From Myxococcales bacterium (GTDB taxonomy: Bacteria; Myxococcota_A; Polyangia; Nannocystales; Nannocystaceae), in contig JACKDU010000010.1 in the NCBI GenBank assembly GCA_020633335.1, forward strand, positions 186,001 through 250,000: a stretch of DNA of 64,000 bases, given 5' to 3'. Shown here piece by piece: positions 7,791-17,361 of the stretch (position 1 is its first letter; every line of letters starts with the position of its first letter). The translations under genes were made by a program, and so were the position numbers. Below the pieces are notes generated by a model, which was not told the origin of the DNA, did not search any database, and worked only from the letters and a program-made list of their open reading frames with translations.

Positions 7791-9197
7791 ATGACCGACC
7801 TCGTCCAGATCCGGGCGCGCCGGCCGAACGCGGCCGGAGCGGCGCCAGCGGCCACGGCAGCGCAGGCGGCGGAGACCGCGGAGACCGCGGCGACCGCCGA
7901 CGGACCGCGCGTCTACCTCGAGACCCTCGGCTGCCAGATGAACGAGGCCGACTCCGCGCTGATCGCCGGCCAGCTCGCGGCCCGCGGCTATGTGCGGGTC
8001 AGCGACCCCGCCCTCGCCGACGTCGTCCTGATCAACACCTGCGCCGTCCGCGAGAAGGCCGAGGAGCGGGTCTACGGGCGCACCAGCCAGCTCCTCCGCC
8101 ACCGGCGGGAGAACCCCGACCTGGTCTTCGGGATCACCGGGTGCATGGCCGAGCACCTCCGCGACAAGGTCGCCGAGCGGGCGCCGCACATCTCCCTGGT
8201 GGTCGGCCCCGACGCCTACCGCGGGATCGCCGACCTGGTCGATCGGGCACGTGAGGGCGCGTCGGTGCTCGACGTCAAGCTCGACAAGGACGAGGTCTAC
8301 GAGGGCCTCGACGGGGTCCCCGACGACGACGGGGTGAGCGGCCAGGTGGTGATCCAGCGGGGCTGCGACAAGTTCTGCACCTTCTGTGTGGTCCCCTTCA
8401 CCCGCGGCCGCGAGCGCGGGGTGCCGCCCCGGGAGGTCCTCCGGGGCGCCCGCCGCCTCGCCGAGCAGGGCTACCGCGAGGTCGTCCTCCTCGGCCAGAC
8501 CGTCAACTCCTACCGCTGGGAGGACGTGACCTTCGCCGAGCTCCTGCGGGCGGTCGCGGCGATCGACGGGATCGAGCGGATCCGCTTCACCAGCCCCTAC
8601 CCCGTCGACTTCACCGACGCGCTCATCGAGGTGATGGCGAGCGAGCCGAAGATCTGCCCGCAGGTCCACCTGCCCTTCCAGTCGGGCTCCGATCGCATGC
8701 TGACGGCGATGCGCCGGGGCTACACCCGCGCCGAGTACCTCGATCTCGTCCGCCGCCTGCGGGCGGCGATCCCCGACCTCGCCCTGAGCACCGACGTGAT
8801 GGTCGGCTTCTGCGGCGAGACCGAGGAGGACCACGCCGAGACCCTCTCGCTGATGCGCGAGGTCCGCTTCGACACCGCCTTCATGTTCGCCTACAGCGAT
8901 CGCGGGATCACCTACGCGTCGAAGCGCCTCGACGACGACGTGCCGGCGGAGGTCAAGGGCCGCCGCCTCCGCGAGGTGATCGAGCTCCAGGAGGAGCACA
9001 CCCGGGCCGCCTTCGCCGCCCGGATCGGCCGCCGCGAGGAGGTCCTGGTCGGTATCACCGCCCGCCGCGGCGATCACGTGATCGGCCGGACCCCGCGCTT
9101 CCAAAACGTCCTCATCCCCCTCGGCCGCGCCCAGCCTGGCGAGCTCGTCACGGTGACGATCGCCGCGAGCACCGGCCACTCGCTGATCGCGGAGTAG
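7791..9197 (+). CDS. miaB: tRNA-2-methylthio-N6-dimethylallyladenosine synthase MiaB
   Basis: MiaB is a radical-SAM methylthiotransferase that modifies A37 of tRNAs reading UNN codons. The 468-residue product has the N-terminal UPF0004 domain with its three cluster cysteines (TLGCQMNEAD with Cys48, NTCAVRE, TGCMAEH). The radical-SAM CxxxCxxC follows at 192/196/199 (CDKFCTFC), with LLGQTVNSYRW and a C-terminal TRAM domain. The first 38 residues are an Ala/Thr-rich extension. It may overstate the true N-terminus, but the ATG at 7791 is the best start and has a -10-like box just upstream. A kinase gene follows after 7 nt. Confidence 0.95.
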   Translation: MTDLVQIRARRPNAAGAAPAATAAQAAETAETAATADGPRVYLETLGCQMNEADSALIAGQLAARGYVRVSDPALADVVLINTCAVREKAEERVYGRTSQLLRHRRENPDLVFGITGCMAEHLRDKVAERAPHISLVVGPDAYRGIADLVDRAREGASVLDVKLDKDEVYEGLDGVPDDDGVSGQVVIQRGCDKFCTFCVVPFTRGRERGVPPREVLRGARRLAEQGYREVVLLGQTVNSYRWEDVTFAELLRAVAAIDGIERIRFTSPYPVDFTDALIEVMASEPKICPQVHLPFQSGSDRMLTAMRRGYTRAEYLDLVRRLRAAIPDLALSTDVMVGFCGETEEDHAETLSLMREVRFDTAFMFAYSDRGITYASKRLDDDVPAEVKGRRLREVIELQEEHTRAAFAARIGRREEVLVGITARRGDHVIGRTPRFQNVLIPLGRAQPGELVTVTIAASTGHSLIAE

Positions 9198-9204
9198 CGC
9201 GGCG

Positions 9205-10434
9205 ATGGAAGCGATCGTCCTCCTCATCATCTTTGGCTCGATCTTCGGATCGATCGTCGCCAACCGGGTGCTCAAGTACCGCCACATCGAGCGCATGCGA
9301 GAGCTCGAGCAGGGTCAGGGCCCGCGGGCGCTCCAGCAGGGCGAGGTCCTCGCGCTCCAGGCCGCCAAGGCCGAGCTCGAGGAGCGGGTGCGTCACCTCG
9401 AGACGATCGTCTGCAACGTCGACTTCGAGCTCAACGCCAAGCTCAACCGCCTCGCCACCCGCCACCTCGCGCTCGAGGCCGCCCTCCCCTCCGCGCCGTC
9501 GATCCAGGCGGCGAGCCAGGAGCGGGTCGCCGAGACCGAGCGGGTGCTCGCCGGCACTGTCCGCCCGGGGCTCCTGGTCGCCGGCCGCTTCGAGATCATC
9601 CGCCTCCTCGGCGCCGGCGGGATGGGGGCGGTCTACCTCGCGCGTGATCTCCAGCTCAAGGAGGAGGTCGCGCTCAAGGTGGTCGCCGGCCTCGGCCTCT
9701 CGGATCCGGCGTCGACCGAGCGCCTCCGCCGCGAGGCCGCCGCGGCCCGGCGGATCAGCCACAAGAACGTCGTCCGCCTCCACGACATCGGCGAGGAGGG
9801 CGGCCTCCTCTTCCTCTCGATGGAGTTCGTCGACGGCGAGAGCCTCCACCAGCGCCTCACCCGGGTGGGGCCGCTCTCGGGGGCCGAGCTCCGGCCGCTC
9901 CTCGCCCAGCTCTGCGACGGGCTCCAGGCCGCGCATGCGGCCGGCGTGATCCACCGCGACCTCAAGCCGGCGAACATCCTCATCGACCGCCAGGGGCAGG
10001 TGAAGCTCATCGACTTCGGGATCGCCCGGATGGCCCACACCGACGGGATGACCGCGACCGGCATGGTGATCGGCACCGCCGAGTACATGGCGCCGGAGCA
10101 GATCCGCGGCGGGGCAGTTGACGCCCGCACCGACCTCTACGCGCTCGGCGTGATCATCTACGAGGCGCTGACCGGGCGCCCGCCCTTCAGCGGCGAGACG
10201 CCGATCGCGGTCGGCCTCGCCCACGTCACCGAGCCGGTCCCCGCGCCGCGGACGATCCGCGCGGACGTCTCCCCGGCCTGGGAGGCGCTGATCCTGCGGG
10301 CGCTGGCGAAGTCGCCGACGATGCGCTTCCAGAGCGCCTCGGAGCTCCGCTCCGCGCTGCCGATCGGCGCCGACGATCCGACGCAGCCCTCGCTCGAGCT
10401 CTCCCAGATCGCGCCCACCGATCGGATCCAGTGA
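9205..10434 (+). CDS. Membrane-anchored Ser/Thr kinase with PspB-like N-terminus
   Basis: The 409-residue protein opens with one hydrophobic helix (about 3-22), then a charged coiled coil (about 25-110) whose LEERVRHLETIVCN segment resembles the cytosolic helix of phage-shock protein PspB. The kinase domain (about 130-390) is complete: Gly loop GAGGMGAVY near 136, catalytic HRDLKPAN near 250, DFGIAR near 270 and APEQ. No extracellular sensor is present, because the kinase follows the coiled coil on the same side of the membrane. It starts 7 nt after miaB and is probably cotranscribed. The PspB likeness is by eye. Confidence 0.88.
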   Translation: MEAIVLLIIFGSIFGSIVANRVLKYRHIERMRELEQGQGPRALQQGEVLALQAAKAELEERVRHLETIVCNVDFELNAKLNRLATRHLALEAALPSAPSIQAASQERVAETERVLAGTVRPGLLVAGRFEIIRLLGAGGMGAVYLARDLQLKEEVALKVVAGLGLSDPASTERLRREAAAARRISHKNVVRLHDIGEEGGLLFLSMEFVDGESLHQRLTRVGPLSGAELRPLLAQLCDGLQAAHAAGVIHRDLKPANILIDRQGQVKLIDFGIARMAHTDGMTATGMVIGTAEYMAPEQIRGGAVDARTDLYALGVIIYEALTGRPPFSGETPIAVGLAHVTEPVPAPRTIRADVSPAWEALILRALAKSPTMRFQSASELRSALPIGADDPTQPSLELSQIAPTDRIQ

Positions 10435-10559
10435 GCGCGCCGGGGCGCGACCCCGCCCCCTCAGAACGCCGCTCTCGGCCGCCTCGGACGCGGCCCCGCC
10501 CGGCGAATTGTCGCCTGCGGCCTTCGATGCTAGCGTCGGGGGCCTAGGACCTTTTCCTT

Positions 10560-11408
10560 ATGCTACGACCACCGCTGACCCCCACGACCAGCGATTGGCG
10601 CCGGCGGGCCCTCGCCCTCGCCCTCCTCGCGCCCCTCGCCTGCTCCTACGACTACCAGCCCCCGCCGACCTCCCAGGGCGAGCTCGGCCGCGGCGAATTC
10701 ACCTACCGCTGCGCCGGCTCCACCGACGCGCTCTGCCCCGCCGGGGCGACCGTGGCGACCGGCTTCCCGATGGCGATCGCCGTCGGCGGCCGCTTCGCCC
10801 TCGACTACACGTTCAACTCCGATCACGACGACGAGCCGCTCCCCCTCCTCCGCAGCGCCGCCGCCGATCGGATCGACTCGGGCGACGGGGTCTTCACCGC
10901 CCTGGTCACCGGCTACACCGCGATCCTCGCGGTCTCGGGGACCAGCCAGGTGATCGACGTCAAGCACCTCCGGGTCGCGGCGATCGATCACTTCGCGGTC
11001 TATCAGGGCTCCCTCGAGATCGGCGCCAGCGTCGAGGTCGAGGCCGGCGCGACCCTCGAGCTCAGCGCCGCCCCCCTCGACGCCCAGGACCTGGTCCTCG
11101 GCGGCTCCCTCGACTACGCCTGGACGATCGCCGATCCGGCGATCGCGACGATCGTCGGCACCGCAGAGGACGACGCGGTGGTGATCCGCGGGGTCAGCGA
11201 GGGCTCGACCACCGCCAGCGTCGCCGTCGGCGACTTCAAGATCGACGTCCCGCTGGTCGTCCTCGCCGGCGAGGGCACCTCGTCGAGCAGCGGCGATAGC
11301 GACTCGTCGAGCACCACCGGCGACTCGAGCACCACCGGCGACACCACCGGCGACACCACCGGCGACTCGTCGACCACCGACGCGACCACCGGGACCACGG
11401 GAGGCTAG
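10560..11408 (+). CDS. Lipoprotein with Ig-like domain and Thr/Ser/Gly/Asp-rich tail
   Basis: The 282-residue product has a lipoprotein signal (LLAPLACS). A beta-rich body ends in a bacterial Ig-like (Big_2-type) segment containing YAWTIADPAIATIVG and ending in DVPLVVLAG. The last 45 residues are low-complexity repeats of TTGD/SSTTGD. The tail is C-terminal rather than between lipobox and domain, unlike other lipoproteins in this window. It is cotranscribed with the next lipoprotein, 4 nt downstream. Binding partner unknown. Confidence 0.75.
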   Translation: MLRPPLTPTTSDWRRRALALALLAPLACSYDYQPPPTSQGELGRGEFTYRCAGSTDALCPAGATVATGFPMAIAVGGRFALDYTFNSDHDDEPLPLLRSAAADRIDSGDGVFTALVTGYTAILAVSGTSQVIDVKHLRVAAIDHFAVYQGSLEIGASVEVEAGATLELSAAPLDAQDLVLGGSLDYAWTIADPAIATIVGTAEDDAVVIRGVSEGSTTASVAVGDFKIDVPLVVLAGEGTSSSSGDSDSSSTTGDSSTTGDTTGDTTGDSSTTDATTGTTGG

Positions 11409-11412
11409 GACC

Positions 11413-11799
11413 ATGCGCCGCTCCACTCGACTCCCCCTCCTCCTCGCGCTCGGCCTCACCCTCGGCCTCGCCGCCTGCCAGCCCGACTACGGCTCCCTCG
11501 AGATCGAGGTCGGCTCGTCGCCGCCGCTGCCGGTGAGCATCCACGACCACGACTTCCAGCTCCCGGTCGGGATCGCGGTGCTGATCAACGTCACGCCGGT
11601 GAGCGCGAACAGCAACAACTACGTCGAGACCGACGAGGTCGAGCTCTCCTCCGACGATCGGACGATCCTCAGCGTCGAGCCCGGGCCCGAGGCCCGCTCC
11701 TTCGTCCTCACCGGGGTCAAGGTCGGTGAGACCTGCGTCCAGGTCTACGTCAACGGCGGGCGCGAGGAGTGCATCCCGACCACGGTGAGCGCCGAGTAG
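11413..11799 (+). CDS. Small Ig-like lipoprotein
   Basis: The 128-residue product has a strong lipobox (LGLAACQ) and a single beta-sandwich body resembling the Ig-like part of the upstream protein (ILSVEPGPEARSFVLTGVKV). Its ribosome site AGGA overlaps the upstream stop codon, so the two lipoproteins are translationally close and likely act together at the cell surface. Two cysteines near the end (GETCVQVYVNGGREEC) may form a disulphide. Function unknown. Confidence 0.75.
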   Translation: MRRSTRLPLLLALGLTLGLAACQPDYGSLEIEVGSSPPLPVSIHDHDFQLPVGIAVLINVTPVSANSNNYVETDEVELSSDDRTILSVEPGPEARSFVLTGVKVGETCVQVYVNGGREECIPTTVSAE

Positions 11800-11854
11800 C
11801 GTCCACGACGCCCATCCGCTGCGAGGATCGCCCTCTCCAGAGCGATCCTCGCCT

Positions 11855-13105
11855 CTACATCCCGGCGAGCTCGCCGAGCGCGGCCTCGAGGCGATCACCG
11901 ATCTCGGGGACCGCCCCGGCCTCGAGGCAGAGCGGCGGGCAGATCAGCGCGAGCTTGCCCTTGGTCGGGAGGAAGAGCCCGTGGCGGAGGGCGATCGTCG
12001 CAAGCGGCCCGACCGGGCGATCGAGCTCGAGCACCCGCATCAGCCCGTGGCCGCGGTGATCGCGGACCAGGCCGCCGAGCTTCGGCGCCCGTTGGAGCGC
12101 GTCCAGGCGCTCGCCCAGGACGGCGCCGACCCGATCGGCGTTGCCCGGGAGATCCTCGCGCTCGTAGACCTCGATCGCCCCGACCGCGGCCGCGCAGGAG
12201 ACCGGGTGGGCGTAGGTCGTGAGCCCGCACCAGAGCTTGTGATCGTCGAAGTGGGCGGCGATCCGCGGCGAGACCAGGACGCCGGCGAGCGGCGCGTAGC
12301 CGGAGGTCAGGCCCTTGCCGATCGTCATGATGTCGGGGCGCACACCCCAGCGATCGCAGGCGAACCAGCGGCCGGTGCGGCCGAAGCCGCTGAAGATCTC
12401 ATCGGCGATGAGGAGGATCCCGTGGGCGTCGCAGAGCTCGCGGGCCCGCGGCCAGAAGTCGTCGGGCGGGAGCTGCATCCCGTTGGCGCCGGTCAGGCCC
12501 TCGAGGAGGATCGCGGCGATCGTCGCCGGCCCCTCACGCTCGATCACGGCGGCGAGCGAGCGCACCCAGGCCGACGCCTCGCCGGCCGCATGCGGCGGCA
12601 CCGGGTAGGGATCGTCGATGTGGATCGCCGGCTGCAAGTCGCGGGCGAAGGGCGCCTTGCGGTCGTCGCCGGCGATCCCCAGGATCGCCAGGGTCGCCCC
12701 GTGGTACGAGTGGCGGCGGGTGATGACCTTCGAGCGGCCGGTGAAGAGGCGGGCCATCTTGACCGCGTTCTCGTTGGCCTCCGAGCCGCCGGTGGTCAGG
12801 AACGCGCGGTGCATCCCGCTGTGGCGGCGCAGGAGCTCGCCGAGCTCGGCCCGGATCGGCAGCACCGCGTTGGGCGCGGCCGCCGGCATCGCCTCGATCT
12901 GGGCGATCATCCGCTGCTGGATGTGCGGGTGCCGGTGGCCGGCGTTGACGTTGTAGACCTGGCTCTCGAGGTCCCAGAGCCAGCCCTGATCGCGGGTGCA
13001 GAAGCGCGCCCCGGCGGCGTCGACGATCTCGATCGGGACGACGTCGTCCTGGACGCTCCAGGTGAAGAAGAGGTGGTCGCGCTGCCGTTCGAAGAGCTCG
13101 CTCAT
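11855..13105 (-). CDS. Class III (omega-type) PLP aminotransferase
   Basis: The 416-residue protein has the fold-type I class III features: substrate/cofactor loops (AFLTTGGSEANENAVK, RHSYHGAT), the PLP-pyridine aspartate Asp235 in LLIADEIFSGFGRTG, and Schiff-base Lys264 in TIGKGLTSGYAPL. Family members move amino groups between omega-amino acids or amines and keto acids; the substrate here cannot be read from sequence. Its ATG overlaps the stop of the preceding C45 gene (ATGA), so it is the last gene of a three-gene operon with two pathway partners. Confidence 0.9.
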   Translation of the reverse strand: MSELFERQRDHLFFTWSVQDDVVPIEIVDAAGARFCTRDQGWLWDLESQVYNVNAGHRHPHIQQRMIAQIEAMPAAAPNAVLPIRAELGELLRRHSGMHRAFLTTGGSEANENAVKMARLFTGRSKVITRRHSYHGATLAILGIAGDDRKAPFARDLQPAIHIDDPYPVPPHAAGEASAWVRSLAAVIEREGPATIAAILLEGLTGANGMQLPPDDFWPRARELCDAHGILLIADEIFSGFGRTGRWFACDRWGVRPDIMTIGKGLTSGYAPLAGVLVSPRIAAHFDDHKLWCGLTTYAHPVSCAAAVGAIEVYEREDLPGNADRVGAVLGERLDALQRAPKLGGLVRDHRGHGLMRVLELDRPVGPLATIALRHGLFLPTKGKLALICPPLCLEAGAVPEIGDRLEAALGELAGM

Positions 13106-14226
13106 GTCGCTGCCTCCTGCTCCTCCGGCGCCGGGCCGCCGCGCCAGCGATCGAGGGTGTAGACCTCGGCGGGGTTCTCCTGGCCGCAGCCCTGGCTGGC
13201 GAGGACCCGGCCGCGGGTCAGATCCATCACCATCCGCCCGCAGGTCCGCGACATCGACGGGTCGCCGTTGGCGTCGTCGACGTGCGAGCAGATGCTCCGC
13301 GGGTAGCCCTCGTGGGAGCAGAGGAAGTCCCAGAGCTGCGCGGCGGTCTGCGGCCGCTGCTGGACGTAGAGGGTGGTCGCGAGGTCGTAGCGGCGGAAGG
13401 TCGTGCTCGTGGTCGCTACCTTCTCGCGCTGCCGCAGCACCGGATCGAAGCAGTGGTTGGTGTGGAGGTGGGCCGCCCGCGCGCCGATCTGGGTGAGCAC
13501 CTTGAGCTGGCCGCTGGTCTCGACCCCGTAGAAGTCATTCCCGTCGGCGATCATGTAGTGATGGCCGCTCGAGAGCATCGTCGACATCAGCCGCTGGTGG
13601 GCCGCGGCCGCGCTCGTCTCCTCGAGCATCGCCCGCACCAGCGCCGGCCAGACGACGCCGACCCGGGCGTCGGTCGAGGTCAGGTTGTTGATCGTCACCG
13701 CGACCCCGTCCTGGTTGATCCCGGTCATCCCGAGGCAGCCGGTGATCGTGAAGGCGAGGAGCTCGCGGTCGCCGCTCTTCGGGCGGATCCGAACCAGGCG
13801 GACGAAGGGCGCGGCGGTCCCGTGCATGTCCCAGGTCTGGCCGAGCACCGGCGCGTCGATCCCGGGGATGTAGACCGCCGTGCAGCCGCCGTCCTCGGGC
13901 TCGCCGGCCCCCTCGCCGCCGAGGACCGCACGCGGGATGTCGCGGAGGTCGGTGTAGTGGTTGACCACCACCAGGAGCGCGGGATCGATCGCCGCACCGC
14001 GGGCGATCCCGTGGAACTCGGCGGCGAGCTCGGGGTGGTAGGCCTCGAGGATCGGCAGGTGCATCGCCGCGACCCGGAGGACCTCGTCGGCCGTCCGCAT
14101 CGCGCTCTTGGCGATCGTCAGCTCGAGGCGGATCGCCGCGAGCTCGGCGATCTCCGCCCGCCAGAGCTCGCCGTGGGCCTCGCCGCGGCGCGCCGGATCG
14201 TCCTGGTCAAAGAGGAAGGCGCTCAT
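13102..14226 (-). CDS. C45-family acyltransferase/autoproteolytic hydrolase
   Basis: The 374-residue protein matches the peptidase C45 (acyl-CoA:6-aminopenicillanate acyltransferase) family. These Ntn-hydrolases cut themselves before a cysteine that becomes the N-terminal nucleophile. The site is visible as EDGGCTAVYIPG with Cys115. Supporting motifs are LGQTWDMH, TGINQDGVAVTINNL and a late SICSHVDD region. Homologues transfer or remove acyl groups on amino acids, peptides or beta-lactam nuclei. The ATG overlaps the upstream stop and the stop overlaps the downstream ATG, so all three genes are translationally coupled. Confidence 0.88.
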   Translation of the reverse strand: MSAFLFDQDDPARRGEAHGELWRAEIAELAAIRLELTIAKSAMRTADEVLRVAAMHLPILEAYHPELAAEFHGIARGAAIDPALLVVVNHYTDLRDIPRAVLGGEGAGEPEDGGCTAVYIPGIDAPVLGQTWDMHGTAAPFVRLVRIRPKSGDRELLAFTITGCLGMTGINQDGVAVTINNLTSTDARVGVVWPALVRAMLEETSAAAAHQRLMSTMLSSGHHYMIADGNDFYGVETSGQLKVLTQIGARAAHLHTNHCFDPVLRQREKVATTSTTFRRYDLATTLYVQQRPQTAAQLWDFLCSHEGYPRSICSHVDDANGDPSMSRTCGRMVMDLTRGRVLASQGCGQENPAEVYTLDRWRGGPAPEEQEAAT

Positions 14227-17200
14227 CCGATCCCCCTCGCGGCGATGTCGTCGATGAGCGGGTCGAGCATCGACCGCACGGTGGTGACCAGGCTCGGGCC
14301 CTGGACGTCGAGGGGCGGCGCGGCGATCAGCGTCCCCGGCCGGCCGACGCCGAAGAAGAGGCCGCGGCGGCTGCACACGTGCTGGATCGCCGTCGCCACC
14401 GCGGGATCCGGGAAGCTCACCGTCCGGTAGAGGCCGGCGCCGCCGAGGCTGGCCCCCGGGAAGCGCTCGACCAGCGAGCGCCGGAGGAGCTCGGCGAGCG
14501 CGTCCGCGGCCGCCGGGATCGAGGTCAGGTGACGGGCGGCGCGGAGGTGCTCGTGGACCCGGATCATCGAGAGCTCGTCGCCGTCCCAGGTCGAGATCAG
14601 CGTCAGCGGCTTGGCGATGTAGTAGCGGTCGCTGGCGAAGATGTGGCCGAGCTGGCCCCCCGGGTACCAGAGGACGAGATCGGGGCGGACGCTCGCCGGC
14701 AGGCGGTCGACCCCCCAGGCCCCGGCGCCGCCGCGGTAGGTCCCGCTCGCGGTCTCGACCAGGCAGAGCGGGAGATCGTGGCGGCGGCAGGCGTCGGCGA
14801 GGGCGGCCGCCGCCTCGCCCTCGAGGACCAGGCCCGAGCGCTCGCCGATCACCTCGGCGAAGAGGCCGAAGAGGCGCCCCGCGCCGACCTCGGCGACCAG
14901 CGCGTCGAGGGCGGCGATCGTGGCCTCGACCCCGGCGATCGCCGGGTGCGGCAGGCGGGGCCAGGGGAAGAAGCCGAAGTCGGGGCCGAAGCCCGCGGGA
15001 TCGGAGATCGAGCGGGCGGCCGCGGTCACGTGGCCGACGTAGCCGCCGTCGAGGCCGACGGCGATCTGGGCGTCGGGGCGCGAGAGCCGGAGGCAGCGGA
15101 GCGACTTGTCGACGGTCTCGTCGCGCGACGAGGTGAAGTAGGCGTGGGCGGTCCCCCGCGGCGCCAGGAGGCGGAGGTGCTCGATGTAGTGGACGACGTC
15201 GATCGTCGCGTAGTTGGAGAGGTTGAGGCGGCTGGCGACCGGCCCGACCAGCTCGCGCGCGGCCATGAAGCGCGGCGCCGGCCCGAAGGGCTGCTGGAGG
15301 CCGCTGGCGAGGTCGACCCGCTGCTCGGTCGCGAGCTCGCGGGCCGGCGGATCGGGGGGCGGCCCCAGCGGGATCCGGTAGTAGTCGGCCTGGGCGTTGC
15401 CCTCGTACTGCCGCTCGAGGCGGACGACGTGGAAGGCGCCGAAGGAGGCGTTGAGCGCCGCCATGCTCCCGGTCGCGCCGACCCGGTTGCGGCCGGTGAT
15501 GAAGCGGAAGCCCTGACGCGCCGCCCAGCGGACCTGGGCGCGCTTGAGCGCGCGGCCGATCCCGCGGCTCCGCGCCGCCGCCGAGACCGTGATGTCGGCG
15601 GAGTAGAAGGAGTCGTGGAGGCCGAAGCGGTCGTCCTGCGCCGGCCCCGAGACCCCGCTGTAGTGCTCGACCGGGCCGCCGAAGCAGAAGCCGAGGATCG
15701 CCCGGCTCGCCCGATCGACCGCGACCAGCCCGAGGCCGGCCTCGGCGCTGCCGCGGAGGTACTCGAGGGAGTCGCGGCGGGCGGCCTCGTAGCTCGCGTT
15801 CTCGATCTCGAGGATCGCCGGCCAGTCCCCCTCCTCGACCTCGCGGATGTCGAAGTCGTGGTGCTTCTTGTGGTTCGGCGCCTCGCTCGGCCAGGCGGTC
15901 GCGCTCGGATCCTGGAGGCGCGAGAGGTCCTCGCTCACCCGGGCGAAGAGGTCGTCGAGGTGGCGGCGCCCCCAGCTCGCGCTGAGGCGGAAGCGGATCG
16001 TCGACGAGCCCGCCCCGTAGGTCATGAAGCCGCGCTGGTAGCGTTGGTTGATGAACGCGTTCTGCTGGGCGTTGTCGGCGAGATCGAAGGCGAAGGTGGT
16101 GCCGGCGACCCGCGGCTTGCCGATCTCGGGGAACGCGGCCGCGAGCGCCTTGACCCGCTTCTGCAGCATCGCCTCGAGGTGCCCCTGCTCGTGCGCCGAC
16201 TCGAGCTGGATGAGCCCGCGGAGCGCCGACGCGACCGAGATCTGGTTGACCTCCGGATCGGGCCAGCGCGAGAGGACGACCCCGAGGTTCGCCTTCTTGG
16301 CGCAGGTCATGAGGTCGGGGCTGGTCGCCTTGTCGCCGCCGAGGCCGAGGCGCTGCCACCAAAAGAAGGGGCCGCCGGTGGCGAAGCCGGTCTGGACCTC
16401 GTCGACGATGAGCGGGAGCTTGCGGGCGCGGACCGCCTGGAGGAGGCCGAGGAGGAATTGCCGGCCGAGGTGGACGTCACCGCCCTCGGCCATCATCGGC
16501 TCGACGATCACCGCGTAGAGCTCGGCGTGGTGCTCGTCGAGCGCCCGCTGCACCGACGCGAGGTTGGTCTCGGCGAAGATCGCCTCGTAGCCGGCGATCT
16601 CGAAGGGCCCGCGCTTCGCCGGGTTCCAGGTCGCCATCAGCGTCGAGAGGGTGCGGCCGTGGAAGCCGTCGCGGAAGGCGAGCACCCGCTTGCGGGCGAC
16701 CCCGCCGACCGGCGGCGGCGCGTGGAGCCGGGCGATCCGCAGCGCCTTCTCGTTGGCCTCGGCGCCGCCGGCCCCGACGAAGGCGACGTGATCGAGCGAG
16801 GGCGGCCCGACCCGGCGCAGCGCCTCCGCGTACTCGGCGACCTCGGGGGCGTGGTGGACCGCGGTGTCGGGGTTACTCCAGAGGCAGGCGTGGAAGCGGC
16901 CGTCGTAGAGCGCCTTGATGATCCCCGGGTGGGCGAAGCCGTGGGTGAGCGTGGCGATCTGCGAGCAGGCGTCGAGGATCACCAGCGGGTGGGGATCGAC
17001 CGAGACCATGTAGGGGCCCCAGCTCCGCCGGGTGTCGACGACCATCGGCTTCTTCTCGCGGGCGACGAAGTCGCCGGCGTAGATCCGATCGAGGAGTGCG
17101 GCCGAGCGCGGGAGCTCGCCGCCGACCGGGATCCGCACCCGCTGGGTCTCGCGCTCGACGAGCGCCCCGGGCCTGGGGGCCTCGCCGCGTTGCCGCGTCT

Positions 17201-17252
17201 CGAGCTCGGCGAGGAGGAGGTCGAGGTCGCGATCCGGTGGTTGACGGTTCAC
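14223..17252 (-). CDS. Three-domain fusion: class III aminotransferase - GNAT - degenerate aminotransferase
   Basis: This 1009-residue protein carries three parts. Residues 1-450 are a class III aminotransferase resembling lysine 6-aminotransferases (DEVQTGF at 284-290, Lys319/320 in TCAKKANLG). Residues about 468-627 are a GNAT acetyltransferase (acetyl-CoA loop RSRGIGRA near 561). Residues about 645-1009 are a second aminotransferase-like domain. In that domain the PLP aspartate position appears as Glu833 (LVETASG), and a possible lysine remains at 881 (YYIAKPLTL). The start is a GTG with a TAGACT -10-like box 6 nt upstream and no Shine-Dalgarno, so it may be leaderless. The fusion suggests two or three successive steps on one amine substrate. 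Confidence 0.88.
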   Translation of the reverse strand: MNRQPPDRDLDLLLAELETRQRGEAPRPGALVERETQRVRIPVGGELPRSAALLDRIYAGDFVAREKKPMVVDTRRSWGPYMVSVDPHPLVILDACSQIATLTHGFAHPGIIKALYDGRFHACLWSNPDTAVHHAPEVAEYAEALRRVGPPSLDHVAFVGAGGAEANEKALRIARLHAPPPVGGVARKRVLAFRDGFHGRTLSTLMATWNPAKRGPFEIAGYEAIFAETNLASVQRALDEHHAELYAVIVEPMMAEGGDVHLGRQFLLGLLQAVRARKLPLIVDEVQTGFATGGPFFWWQRLGLGGDKATSPDLMTCAKKANLGVVLSRWPDPEVNQISVASALRGLIQLESAHEQGHLEAMLQKRVKALAAAFPEIGKPRVAGTTFAFDLADNAQQNAFINQRYQRGFMTYGAGSSTIRFRLSASWGRRHLDDLFARVSEDLSRLQDPSATAWPSEAPNHKKHHDFDIREVEEGDWPAILEIENASYEAARRDSLEYLRGSAEAGLGLVAVDRASRAILGFCFGGPVEHYSGVSGPAQDDRFGLHDSFYSADITVSAAARSRGIGRALKRAQVRWAARQGFRFITGRNRVGATGSMAALNASFGAFHVVRLERQYEGNAQADYYRIPLGPPPDPPARELATEQRVDLASGLQQPFGPAPRFMAARELVGPVASRLNLSNYATIDVVHYIEHLRLLAPRGTAHAYFTSSRDETVDKSLRCLRLSRPDAQIAVGLDGGYVGHVTAAARSISDPAGFGPDFGFFPWPRLPHPAIAGVEATIAALDALVAEVGAGRLFGLFAEVIGERSGLVLEGEAAAALADACRRHDLPLCLVETASGTYRGGAGAWGVDRLPASVRPDLVLWYPGGQLGHIFASDRYYIAKPLTLISTWDGDELSMIRVHEHLRAARHLTSIPAAADALAELLRRSLVERFPGASLGGAGLYRTVSFPDPAVATAIQHVCSRRGLFFGVGRPGTLIAAPPLDVQGPSLVTTVRSMLDPLIDDIAARGIG

Positions 17253-17258
17253 GCCGGG

Positions 17259-17264
17259 AGTCTA
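17259..17264 (-). promoter_or_regulatory. -10-like TAGACT before the aminotransferase-GNAT operon
   Basis: Read on the minus strand, TAGACT ends 6 nt before the GTG start, which would put the transcript start at the start codon itself. It lies back to back with the araC promoter, 85 bp away. Confidence 0.5.
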
Positions 17265-17349
17265 TCAGGAGCCCGACGGGCGCCGTCGATCCGCGCGCGC
17301 GTGCGCCCCCTCTCCGCCCGCGGGTGTGTCGACCGCGGGCGCCGCCTGC

Positions 17350-17355
17350 TAGGCT
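17350..17355 (+). promoter_or_regulatory. -10-like TAGGCT before the AraC regulator
   Basis: TAGGCT ends 6 nt before the GTG start at 17362. No ribosome site is present. It suggests a leaderless transcript. Confidence 0.5.
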
Positions 17356-17361
17356 CGCCCG

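Noticed and set aside
14227..16362. Upstream extension of the C45 gene into the fusion gene
   Set aside because: The extension is Arg/Pro-rich and overlaps the real aminotransferase fusion in another frame; the ATG at 14226 with ATGA overlap is the start.
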